From NCBI GenBank assembly GCA_037951105.1, contig JBAMJV010002045.1, positions 1 through 64,000 of the forward strand: 64,000 nucleotides of DNA, written 5' to 3'. The position numbers and the translations under genes are program-made. The notes under the pieces are model-generated. The model worked only from the letters and a program-made list of their open reading frames with translations. It made no database searches and was not told the DNA's origin. This stretch comes from Echinarachnius parma (lineage: Eukaryota > Echinodermata > Echinoidea > Clypeasteroida > Echinarachniidae). Shown here in pieces: positions 23,657 to 33,860 of this stretch; position 1 is the first letter of the stretch, and every line of letters begins with the position of its first letter.

Positions 23657-23724
<68 letters not shown>

Positions 23725-23793
23725 CTGATGATGATGATGATGATGATGCTAATGATGATGTTGCTGCTGATGGTGTTGCTAGGTCAATGATGA
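23636..23793. repeat. (GAT)n trinucleotide repeat
   Basis: About 150 bp of near-perfect GAT repeats with scattered GCT interruptions. A much larger repeat of the same motif on the opposite strand lies at 56988-57828. Confidence 0.9.
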
Positions 23794-24334
23794 TGATCAT
23801 GGTGATGGTGAGAACAAATAAATGTTGCGTATTGTTTACCTCAAGAATATTTATATCGCTACATTTGACAACCCATACAAAATCCCCTCTTTATGCATTT
23901 TCAAACTTAAAGAGGTTAATTGATGATCGGTGTATGAGCTGAAATTAGCTTCAGCCGAAGTAGAATGACAGATTTGTTTAATTATCATTTTGATTACCAC
24001 AATAAACAGACTAATACATCCAATCAGTCTACGACGGGCATGCCGGGAAAGAGGAGTTCGGAGGATCATTACTCATTAATTTTAATTTATCACACTATTT
24101 TATTATGGCATTACATTTTGTGCATTAAAATTCGCTTAAATAAAGAATTGCTATGTGAATAATCGCGCGAACAAACACATACTACTGGAGCAGCTGTTGG
24201 ATTCGACAGTTCAGACATGACATCAAATTTTCAGACCGTTTGCGGATTTGCTTCTCAATAATTCACATGTTTTCGAGAGATTCGGGTCGCAGAGGAAATC
24301 TGCTCAATCACGAGAAAAAAATGGTACTCATAAT

Positions 24335-24405
24335 TTAAAGATTGTCATGCATGATGATATAGAGGGCAGTGTTCAAAAAGCTACACACAGAAACAAAAAC
24401 AATTA
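24335..24405. mobile_element. TTAA MITE, family ATAGAGGGCG, left end only
   Basis: Begins TTAAAGATTGTCATGCATGA and continues GATATAGAGGGCAG, matching the left ends at 33695 and 50885. The right end is not found, so this is a solo end or a decayed copy. Confidence 0.55.
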
Positions 24406-27218
24406 GCGACTACTAAGCGGGGTCTAGACTAGGGGCTGCAGCCCCCTCCCCCCCCCCCCCCCCCCCCCAAAGTTTTGCAAACGTTTCCTGCGAAAAAAAA
24501 AATCAAATACATACAGACGACATGAGCAGGTGAGGGCTAGGGTGTATTAGGGAAAGTCTTGGACAGAGATTAGGATTATTCTTTAATATTGTTTGACATG
24601 TTTTTATTTTTCTCACTGGGGATATACATATAAGTACACTTGGACAAAATTACCATGAGAATATATATGGCCTCGATTTATGGATACATCAACATCAAAC
24701 TGCATTAATCATATTATGTGATGTTTGACAAGGAACTCAGAAAATGTGCCAGATGTCATCATGGGTAATCAAACAAAATGAACCTCACGCATATGACTTA
24801 CTTTTAGTTTTTGTAAATGGATACCTTTTTAACACATTTTCCGAGGGTATTAGCTGTATACGGTTTCTGGAACAGGCGTGGCCCCCGGAGGATCACTTGT
24901 TCATTATTACTGCACTTTGCTTTTAGGAGTTATGTATGATGTTTGAAAACCGTGTTAAGACTTAAAGTCACTCTGCTTCAGTGGCGTAGCAAGGATTTGT
25001 TTTTCCACGAGGGGAGGGGTGGGGGGGGGGGGCATCTATAGGGGGCGTTTCATTTTCGTCAGAGGGCCCGGATTGTCACCTGACAAGCAAAATACAAAAT
25101 CTTCACTGTCAAATTGCCGAAATTGGAGCACCTTGGGGCAGGCACAGAAAATGTGTGGGATACACGCCCCCTCTCCTTCCCCCTCTCGTGGCTTCGCTTT
25201 GCTTTACTTTCGAGTAAACACAAATTAGTGTTAATGATATTAACCTACATTTAATATTACACTATAGGCCGCAAAATGCAACTTGTCTGGAAATATACCT
25301 TTCCATGAGCACGCTTGAAAGAAATTGTATGTTTGGAGATTTATAAATACGTTTTTTATTCTCTTGGTTATACGTGTATCTAATAATGGAGATGCAATTA
25401 TACTCCAGAATGTTCCTTAGCATGCGCATGACTTAATGAAAGTTTTCATTTTCCTTTTTTTGTTCATATCCAAATTGTAGTTTGACAAATAAATTACGAT
25501 GAAAGGTCTCAAAAGAAAAGTACATGTACTGTAATAATTAATACAGCCAACTTAATCAAGACAAATGTATCTACATTTATATAACATCATAATTATACAG
25601 TATATGCAAAACAAAACTACATTGCGGATAATTATGGTGAAACTTACAAACGAAGCAGAGCTTGTAATAATGTCTCGTTTAATTGTATTTTTATTCTCTA
25701 TATATTACGAACAAAATAACACATAATACACTAATTTATATGAACATACTTTCGTATAATGTTCTGATATTGCATCTTATTTGCAAGTTAATAAACATTA
25801 TTAAAAGCAATATACGCTTACCGAATTCGACATTATCTTTTATGAAAATCAGGGATTTATATCCACATAATTGTTTTAGTAAAAGTTTGATAGATTTCTA
25901 TGTTTGTGTAAGGGTAATGGTTAGGGTTAGAGTAAGGGTTGAGTTAAAAGGTTTATGATTAGGATTATGATTGCTGCCTGGGCTTTGGTTAGGGTTAGGG
26001 ATCCATGTCGATTTATAAATAATTTATAGCAAAGCAAATGTCACGTAAAGTACACCTTATGTATGTCTTTATTATTTATTTATTTTCTTCAATACTTCCA
26101 TTATGTTCTGTTGTTTTTTTTTTGGTCGAATTATTGCCACCCCACCCCCCCCCCCCCCACCCCCGTAGCTTCACCACATGCAAACTTACTATGTTGACAT
26201 ACGAGGATGTGCTGACCTGTATGACAGTATCCTCGCAGATCACATCGGCAATGGTATTCGCAATCATGTTAGTTTTTACCATCACCCTCATCATTGCTTA
26301 TATTCAATCATGATTTGCTTACTGTCAGTGATGATGATTATGTGAGAGACCAAAACAGTTGTCCCATCTAATGAGCGATGACGTCAACATTAAATTGACT
26401 CCCCTTGTTTCACGTTAATTCGATTATGCGGAACAACGCGGAGGACGTTTTCACGTCGCTCAGGCATGATTGCGAATAATTGATTCTTCTAAGTCTGTCG
26501 GTATTTAAAGCGATATTTTGATTATTGGGAACTTGTTATTTATTTGAAAGAATGTTTGCGATTGATTAATTTGTTTTTATATAATTCCGTTTGGCTTTTT
26601 AAAATTCATAATGAGATCTATTCGCCTCCAATGTCGCCCTATACATTTCGAATATAGTAATGTCAATTCAACAGATATAATCTCGATATAATGTTGTGCA
26701 ATGAACACAACATCTCTGTTTGCATTGTGGTAACATAGTACTGGTTTTTTTTACATTTTTGTTTTCAATAGTATTCCTATGTTTGCAACGAAGTGGTTTG
26801 GGTCATCACTTCATTAGCTAAATTATGCAATGATTGGCAATGACTTATGCGTGCCATGTCATTTCTGCCTGAAATTCAGTTTTAGTTTTGTTTTGTTTTT
26901 CCAACGAAATTTCACAGAATGCAACATTATACAAACGTAGTGAAGATTACAAACCGAATAAAAAGAGTTCACTGTGCAAGTTAATTCGCAACTGTCTCGA
27001 ATTAAAAAAACTGCCTTGATTGGTTCTTGCATATATATACGTACACTCTTCAATTACCACACTGCAACTTTAAAGTGGAGAAGGTGAAATAGGCATACGT
27101 ATATATTTATTTCAGGTCTCGCCACAACTTCGTGCTAACAATTTCACTAATTGGACCAAAATGAGATTATTGCACAATGATAATTGCGCTCCCAGGAGGT
27201 TAGATTTGAATACATATT
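24406..27218. other. Intergenic, no gene seen
   Basis: No supported gene. Holds two decayed G/C-run elements: C run at 24448-24468, and CAGTGGCGTAGCAAGG followed by a G run at 24980-25032. A third fragment has ACCCCCGTAGCTTCACCA at 26158-26175. Short TTAGGG-like tracts lie at 25911-26000 (listed separately). The rest is AT-rich. Confidence 0.5.
25911..26000. repeat. Short degenerate TTAGGG tracts
   Basis: GGTTAGGGTTAGAGTAAGGG near 25919 and GGTTAGGGTTAGGG at 25987-26000 contain two to three telomere-type hexamers each, separated by unrelated sequence. They are too short to call an interstitial telomere; chance or simple-repeat drift is possible. A single similar run is at 12063-12076. Confidence 0.4.
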
Positions 27219-27500
27219 CATGCTATGAAGTAATTTGTGAGCGGTATACAACGTTCTATAATTGTTTTCTTTGAGTCTAATGAAGCCGAGATCAATATCG
27301 AAGCATTGTGTCTTGCACGTATAATGTTCTTGACTTAAAATATCAAATATTGTAGCCCATGGTTTTCATTAACATTCATTACCTGAAGTCATTTGTGAGC
27401 GTTATATCTTACAACGTTCTATAATTGTTTTATTTGAGTCTAATAAAGGCGAGATCAAGATCGAAGCATTGTGTCTTGCACGTTTAATGTTCTTGAGTTA
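27219..27500. repeat. Tandem duplication, two copies ~160 bp apart
   Basis: The block TTTGTGAGCG-TATACAACG, TTCTATAATTGTTT, GAGTCTAATGAAGCCGAG, GAAGCATTGTGTCTTGCACG, ATGTTCTTGA at 27230-27337 recurs at 27392-27497. The second copy is interrupted at its TTAA by the MITE at 27498-27936. The first copy keeps the same site empty, and homology resumes after the MITE (TTAA then GATATTATAATATTGTAG against AATATCAAATATTGTAG). Confidence 0.85.
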
Positions 27501-27936
27501 AAGGGTACCACCATCCAAAAATAATAATCTTTTAATAGAAAGGTAACATCTTTAGTATTCCATTCCTTCAATAAGTTCACAAAAATATGTTTTCAGAAGA
27601 AAAAAATAATTGGAAAACGCATCACCATTCTCAGCCATGCGGTCATGCGGTCTGAATGCGCAGACTATTATGCGAGCAGAGCCAGCGGCGCTCTGTGTAG
27701 AGCGAACGAATCATCCGGGATTCTATTGACGTACGCGTGAATTGCATTGGCGCACTCGCAAATGCCTGGCCCGTGTGGAACCACGAGATAGCCGTGGTTC
27801 CGTAAGTGGTGGAAATTAATTACTTTGTTTATGAATTACACAACCCTTTGCAAAATGTTGGGTATCTATTTGATATCACAAAACGGTACCAAAACATATA
27901 ATAATGTGTTGTCCTTTGCCTGGTGGTCCCCTTTAA
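27498..27936. mobile_element. TTAA MITE, family GGGGACCACC (copy 2, reverse)
   Basis: Runs from TTAAAGGGTACCACC to GGTGGTCCCCTTTAA and is the reverse of the copy at 8800-9224 over nearly its whole length. Its exact borders are confirmed by the paralogous empty site at 27338-27360. Non-coding. Confidence 0.9.
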
Positions 27937-28878
27937 GATATTATAATATTGTAGACCAAAATTTGCATTCATCTCACAACACTCTTTACGTCTAACCTTA
28001 ATTTTGTTTAAAGTTCAAATAACATGAAGTGTAAACTATCGCAACGATATATATATGAGCAAATCATAATTGACAAAGATAATGAGCAGAGATAGCCATG
28101 GGTCGCCAATTTACTATAAGTTTATTATTCATAACACAAATATTCGTAAACAAAAACTATGGTCGCGTTTTCTTCTGGGCTGTCGAGTACGCAGCAACTC
28201 CGGTTTGTACGGTCAGGTTTTCAGAAATAACCGACTCTAAATGGGGTTTTCCTATTTGTTTTGTTTAGTTTAGCTCTTATCAGAACTACAAGCTCAAGAA
28301 AGAATACCAGCAGTCCTTTCCAGGACTACCACTGTCCTGTTTAGGACTATCCTAGAAAGAATCCCAACAGTCCTTTTAAGCACTCCAATCCTCCCTTCTT
28401 ATACATGGTGCAACCGCAAACCATCGTATTGTCATGTTCCCCTTGCGTTTTTGTATTGTTTTTGTCAAATTATTGGGGGCATATCATGTGCCCCCACCCC
28501 TCCCCCGCGCCCTGTAACTACCCCACTGTGTATACGAAGATAATGGTATGTGGTAGTCTAATGTAGGCCTAACATGAATTTATGAATACAATTAAATTGT
28601 TTACATGTTGTGGTATATATTGTCATTCGTAGATGCTGCTGATTGCGAATGCGCCGGATTCAAGGTCGCACCAACGTTATTTTTTGTTTTGTGTTGTTAT
28701 GGAAATAATTAATTGTACATTTATATCACTTTGTTATTCACCAGCTGTTCGGAATCAGCACAATAATTCATTTATCAATTCTGGTTTTACATACATGTAT
28801 ATATCTAAATGATAAAAAATACACTTCATCTTCATTCCGTACCTTTAGCATGTTTGAACAAAAAAACACTCGCATTAG
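27937..28878. other. Intergenic, no gene seen
   Basis: AT-rich sequence. Around 28436-28530 there is one half of a GTGGCGTAGC-family element (CCCTTGCGTTTTTGTATTG, CAAATTATTGGGGGC, GTAACTACCCCACTG). A run of AGGACT-like phrases at 28300-28390 (CAGTCCTTTCCAGGACT) is a minor local repeat. Confidence 0.45.
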
Positions 28879-29415
28879 TTAAAGAGATAGTTGAGTTTTG
28901 GTAGAGAGGGCGCTATTCGAATTCGAAAGAGCATAACATTTTAATGACAGAATAAACTTTATTTGATCAAAATCGGTTCAGAAATGGCTGAAATATCCAT
29001 AAACATAACCATTTGTAATAATTGTGGGGCCCCACAATTATTCAATAATTTTCAACCAGCCGTTAAAATGTTGTTTAAATGCTTCCTCTTTTCAAAAATG
29101 TACAAAAAAGGTTTTTAAATAGTTGTTGATTATCTCTCTATCTAATCACTATTTAAACAAAACATCAAGTCATGCACAATATTTTATTTTAAATGGTTGA
29201 AACAGATGAGGGTTTAGAGAGCGCCATCTTGAGTTTTAACGGCTCTTTTTTTTATGATAACAGGCTTTTTACTTAGTTATTTGTAATTTTGTATGCATTT
29301 CGAGCATGGTGGAGTTATAACTATCAGTTTGTAATGTAATGGTGCAGGTTTTGTCTACTAAAATTCAGTTTGACCAAACTGTACTCTCTTTACCAGAACT
29401 CAACTATCCCTTTAA
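28879..29415. mobile_element. TTAA MITE, family GGGRTAGT (copy 3, reverse)
   Basis: Complete copy from TTAAAGAGATAGTTGAG to CTCAACTATCCCTTTAA, in the opposite orientation to copy 1 at 10066-10643, which it matches most closely. A perfect 26-bp palindrome centred on GGGGCCCC lies at 29017-29042. Non-coding. Confidence 0.9.
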
Positions 29416-29550
29416 TGTAAACCATGCGATATAATTTGTGCAAAACATTCACACGCAAACCATGAACAAAAAATACCAGAGTTTACAAACAGTACATTAA
29501 GGTTGACTATTGTAAGTTCTGTATAAAATCATCATAAGGGTTTGTTGCAC

Positions 29551-29745
29551 CACAAATTGTCGTACCTGCACAAATTGTCGTATGCGACAATTTGTGCAAA
29601 ATTTCACGCCACAAATTGTCGCATCCTGCACAAATTGTCGTTTGCGACAATTTGTGTTGCTCTCGCCGTCCCCATACCCGGCGACAATTTGTGAAATCAC
29701 GTAAAACCTCACACCACAAATTGTCGCATATTGCACAAATTGTCG
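29551..29745. repeat. Array of nine 12-bp repeats CACAAATTGTCG in both orientations
   Basis: Direct copies begin at 29551, 29569, 29610, 29629, 29714 and 29734; inverted copies (CGACAATTTGTG) begin at 29585, 29645 and 29682. Two neighbouring pairs form hairpins with loops of a few bases. Spacers are short and irregular (6-26 bases) and some recur (ACCTG, ATCCTG). No Cas-type or other genes are nearby. This is a small palindromic minisatellite of unknown origin. Confidence 0.85.
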
Positions 29746-29797
29746 TCAGTCGCTGTCTTCAAGCTACAAAGATGATGATGATGATAATAATAATAAT

Positions 29798-30747
29798 CAG
29801 TGTTGGTGGACTCGAGGCCGGCCTCGGCGTCGACAGCAGTGGAAGATTTTTACGAAGCAGAGACCGAGATCCGTCAACAAATCTCGAGGCCGAGACCGAG
29901 ACCAATTTTGAGCGAATCTGGGTACCTGCATGCACTAAGTGCAGGAAATGATCTGGTGAAATCCTGAGTCCTGAGGTCAAAGGTCACAAAACTAATTGGT
30001 GCAAAAGTGCTGTGTTGGCTAGATACATGTATCTCAATTTGCTTAGAATCACATATCTTCATGTGTGCTCAATTTCATGCTTTTATCACAAAGTTCACAA
30101 CTCACTCATATTGGCATGCAGTTTTTACAGTTCACAATCAGCTATGGGGGGGGGGGGGGTAGTCGTGGAAAATGTTCCAACATTTGCGAGGCCGAGACCA
30201 GGATTCTTCACACTTTTCGAGGCCGAGACCATCGATAATGTCGGTCGAGACCACTAAAGTTACAATTTTAAAAAGGGGGGGGGGGGTGGGTGTTCAAAAC
30301 CCCCCCCCCCCAAAAGAGTCATTTTTGGTCAAGGGGGGGGGGGGGGGGTTTAACCCCTCCCCCGGGTACGCCTATGTTCATGTAATTATACGTACTGTTA
30401 CGTGTGCATGGTAAAACATCATCAACACACTACTCACTCCCGAGTTCTTCTAAAATAATCAAAATAATTACACCGGAAAAGTTGTAATATTGGGTAAATC
30501 AAGCCATGTTAAAATCCAACGATCGATCCCATGCCTATGGCACGCCAAGTTTACATTGGGGTTGGGAAAGGCCTGTGTTGGGAAATCACCCCCCCCCCCC
30601 CCCCCCCCTTACACAATTTGAGCGGTCGTGAGGCCACTTTAAGTGGTCTCGACCATCATAGCCAATGGTCTCGATCGGACCCCCCAAACCAATTAGTGAT
30701 CTCGGTCTCGGCCTTTTTGACAGGCTTCGAAAACTCTTCACCAACAC
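29798..30747. mobile_element. Possible DNA element with CAGTGTTGGTGGA end
   Basis: The left edge reads CAGTGTTGGTGGACTCGAGG. The right edge has the inverted form, CTTCGAAAACTCTTCACCAACAC. Both sides are surrounded by GAGGCCGAGACC motifs (29813, 29885, 30190, 30217; reverse at 30695). The interior contains two G/C runs. No reading frame or target duplication is evident. hAT-like ends are a guess. Confidence 0.4.
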
Positions 30748-30957
30748 CCCTCCCCCCTCCCCCCTCGAAACATTCTACATCCCCCTTCAAATAAACCTCA
30801 ACGACACCCCACTCGAATAATCCTCACCGACACCCCCCCCCCCCCCGCCCCTCCCCCGTGAAAAAAAAATGGGTACGCCACTGCACCCATCCCTAAAACA
30901 CACCCCTCCACGCCCACCGTCACTCCTCCACACACACACCCCACACACGCACACACA

Positions 30958-31150
30958 GCTAGCCACCTGACGTCGGGCCGATGTCGGAATTTGGTTGCCG
31001 GATGTCGGCATATCGCCGTTGGCTCGAGGTTAAAATGTCCGCCAGCCCAACATCGTCACGACGTCATTTTTGTGATATATTGGCATAACGTCATTTTCCG
31101 ACAATGGCCCAACATCATCTCATGACATCATCTCATGACATGCATGACAG
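30958..31150. repeat. Short direct repeats of GATGTCGG / AACATC type
   Basis: GACGTCGGGCCGATGTCGG, GCCGGATGTCGGC, GCCCAACATCGTC, CGACAATGGCCCAACATC and two copies of ATCTCATGACAT form a degenerate repeat with both orientations. There is no coding frame. It resembles low-copy palindromic repeats; the family is not recognised. Confidence 0.4.
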
Positions 31151-31502
31151 CAGTATTTTCCATATCCATATTAATTTAAATTAGCTACCAAATACTCAAA
31201 GTAATGGAAGTGTTCGTCTTTATTCCTATTAAGGCGCGGCACACAATATCTTCACCTGTTCTTTTCGACGTCGTTTTGTCTCCACATTCTCCTCAATTTC
31301 AGTCACGTGACCGCCAACCTGTGCCATAAACATTGTGGTTGCAACCTTGATTGCTACGTCTTTCGTGCTAATGCAAACTTGCAATTAAATGATCACTTCC
31401 ATAAATCCTTGGAATAATCAAAGGTGATCCCTCCTCACCTGTCACCATACTACTTCTGGTGATCTATCAAAACTAAGGTCTCTCTGACCGATCTAAAGAG
31501 AA

Positions 31503-31717
31503 GTGGCATAGCCAGAATCAGTGACCTAGCGTGGTCGGACTGATTTATTTTATTATTTTTGTTTGGGGGGGGGGGGGGAGGCACACAATTGATTGGGGGC
31601 ACACCTTATGTATTTTTTATTTTATTTCCCCCTTATGTTTCTTATTGCTTGTCAAAATTATTGGGGCCACAGCACAGCCCCCCCCCCCCCCCCCCCCCGT
31701 AGCTTCTCCACCAGCCA
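31503..31717. mobile_element. GTGGCGTAGC-family element with G and C runs
   Basis: Begins AGTGGCATAGCCAG and ends CCGTAGCTTCTCCACC, so its ends are imperfect inverted repeats. Internal phrases CCCCTTATGTTT, TTATTGCTTGTCAAAATTATT and GGGGC match copies at 28436, 38653 (reverse) and 42979 (reverse). It contains a G run (31565-31578) and a C run (31678-31698). Confidence 0.65.
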
Positions 31718-32276
31718 GAATCAACCTAGCATTTTGAAAACGCCTTGCGTCTGAATATCAGGAAAGGCTGGAATAATACAGCACGGGGTGGGGGTGGGGG
31801 TGGGGGGGGGGGGGGGGTAGCCGGGGCAACGCCAATTGTTAGACAACATTAAAATGTTTTCTTTATTTCTTCTTTTCGTTTTAATCCTTATATTTCTATC
31901 AGTGTTCATGTCGAATCATTGGTGCGGGGTGGCGTGCTATAGAGGTTAAGGGCTAGGGTCAAGAGGCAAAACATTTCAATGGTTGGGGGTATTGCCCATC
32001 CCCCCCCCCCCCCCCCCCGGCACCACCACCACCAATCCCTTATCCACGCCATTGTTCATGAGCAGCTGCAATATACCTGCATGTGTCCACCCTGGCGGAA
32101 GTTGACTTCCTGACACGTATTTAAAAAAAAGAAATATTTAGCAATATACAACTTTCATCAATTCAATTTTAATTTTTATATTATAATTTGGATTTGTCAG
32201 TATGACATTCGTTAAAAAAAAAGTTAACTATTAAGCTCTGCAGGATTATCATCACAATGACATCAGGAAACGACAT

Positions 32277-32800
32277 TTAAAGGGGTAGTACAGTTTTGGT
32301 AAGGCTGAACTTTATTAACCAAACCTGGACAGTAACATTATAAACTAATAGTTATAACTCTACCATGCTCGAAAGGTATACAAAATTACAAACGACTAAG
32401 TAAAAAGCGGGGTAAAAAGCCGGTTATCATTCAAAAAGAGCCATTAAAACACAAGGGGGCGCTTTCTAAAGAGGCATTATGTGATGTTTTATTGAAATAA
32501 TGATTAAATAGAGAGATCATCAACAACTATTTAAAAACGCTTTTGAAAATTTTTGAAAAAGTGCAAGCATTTTTTTTTATTTTTTGAAAAAATCATCTAA
32601 TTATTTGGGCCCCAAATAATTATAAGATCAGATATATTTATTGATATTTCAGCCGTTTCTGGGTCGATTTTGACCAAATAAAGTTTATTCTGCCATGAAA
32701 ATTGCATGTTCTCTCAAATTCGACACTCGGTTTTTCATTACCTCACAAACAAATTGTGATGTGCAGCGCCCTCTCTACCAAAACTAAACTACCCCTTTAA
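32277..32800. mobile_element. TTAA MITE, family GGGRTAGT (copy 4)
   Basis: Complete copy from TTAAAGGGGTAGTACAG to AAACTAAACTACCCCTTTAA. It belongs with copies 5 and 7 to a subgroup ending TAGTTTAGTTTTGGT. A central palindrome with 12-base arms lies at 32598-32622 (TAATTATTTGGG, centre C). Confidence 0.9.
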
Positions 32801-33694
32801 AGTGCAATGACCATTTCGGTATAAAGGTTTTTGACATAATTTTGCGATGAGTTTATTCAGATATAATAATGCATCCGACGAATTAAACATTAGTTGACTT
32901 AAATAATTATACAACTAGTCGCATGGGACATGCGTCATGTCCTTTCACGAAGTTGGTGAATCAGTGCGCTTTGGGACTCCAGTGGAAGTGAAAAAGAGAG
33001 GGGAAGGTAGAGGAAAAGGGGGGGGGGGGGTTGGGTTAGAGTAAATTAAGGGGAAGAGGGAGATGGAAATAAGACAAATAAAGACAGATAAATAGAGAGA
33101 AGAGGGTTGAATTGAGAAGGGGGTATAGAGACACATTGGCGGGGGTGAGGGAATTTTGGAACAAGAGGGAGAGATAGAAAGATAATTAAAGGCATACTAA
33201 ACATTTACCATGATATCATGGATATCTCATAACAACCATCATTATGCCGGTAGGATAGGCTGGACATAGACCGAAAAATCAGTCTCTATAGATCCGCTCG
33301 ACGGTCCGCTGTACGCTCCAATGGGGTAGTCAGATATAAAAACTAAACCCCATGCAGAGTTAGTTATTTCTGACTATAGGCTGGACATGAATGCGTGATG
33401 GCGAAATCAGGCCAAATGACACGTGACTTGAATCATGAATTAAGTAATGTAATATCGAATGTGACTTTACCCAGCATGCTTTGCCCGAAGCAAATGATTA
33501 CGGGCAAAACAAAGAATTTGATAAGCCTGACAACCAAGGAGAAGAAGCAGAAGGATTCTGGATAATGATATCAAATTAAAATATCTAAAATGTTCAAAAG
33601 TCCTTCCAGTGGTATTGGGCACGCAAGGCTGTGCCTATCTCCGTAACTGTAAACGTATACATTAATCACACGTGACCCGTTAGGTAACGGGATA

Positions 33695-33860
33695 TTAAAG
33701 ATTGCCATGAGTGGGGATATAGAGGGCGGTTCGAACATTCGTAATCACAGTCGTACACAGACGAACACTGAGCCTGTGTGTATTTCGCACCGTGTTCCAA
33801 GCGTTTGCGAGATGCGTGCAGCATGGCACCGCGCGTCTGATTTACCATGAAAATGGAGGA
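33695..33860. mobile_element. TTAA MITE, family ATAGAGGGCG, left part
   Basis: Starts TTAAAGATTGCCATGAG, then GGGATATAGAGGGCGG. It continues into GAACACTGAGCC, TTTCGCACCG, AAGCGTTTGCGAGATG and GGCACCGCGCGTCTGATTTA, all also found in the element at 50885-51620. The right end is not recognisable. Confidence 0.55.

Larger units (their letters stand above)
30147..32020. repeat. Cluster of long G and C homopolymers
   Basis: At least ten homopolymers of 10-21 G or C lie in under 2 kb, near 30147, 30276, 30301, 30336, 30588, 30831, 31565, 31678, 31802 and 31999. Many border phrases such as GGGTACGCC, GTAGC or TGGCATAGCCAG, the ends of the GTGGCGTAGC family. The cluster probably reflects several nested or side-by-side copies whose internal G/C runs expanded. 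Such tracts can form G-quadruplexes. Confidence 0.75.

Noticed and set aside
25911-26000. Interstitial telomere
   Set aside because: Only two or three TTAGGG units in each of two spots; too short and too degenerate.
29551-29745. CRISPR array
   Set aside because: Repeats are 12 bp, occur in both orientations and have spacers of 6-26 bp; the genome is eukaryotic and no Cas gene is near.
29592-29951. 119-codon + strand frame
   Set aside because: Covers the CACAAATTGTCG array and an ATG repeat; its reading is repeat-driven.
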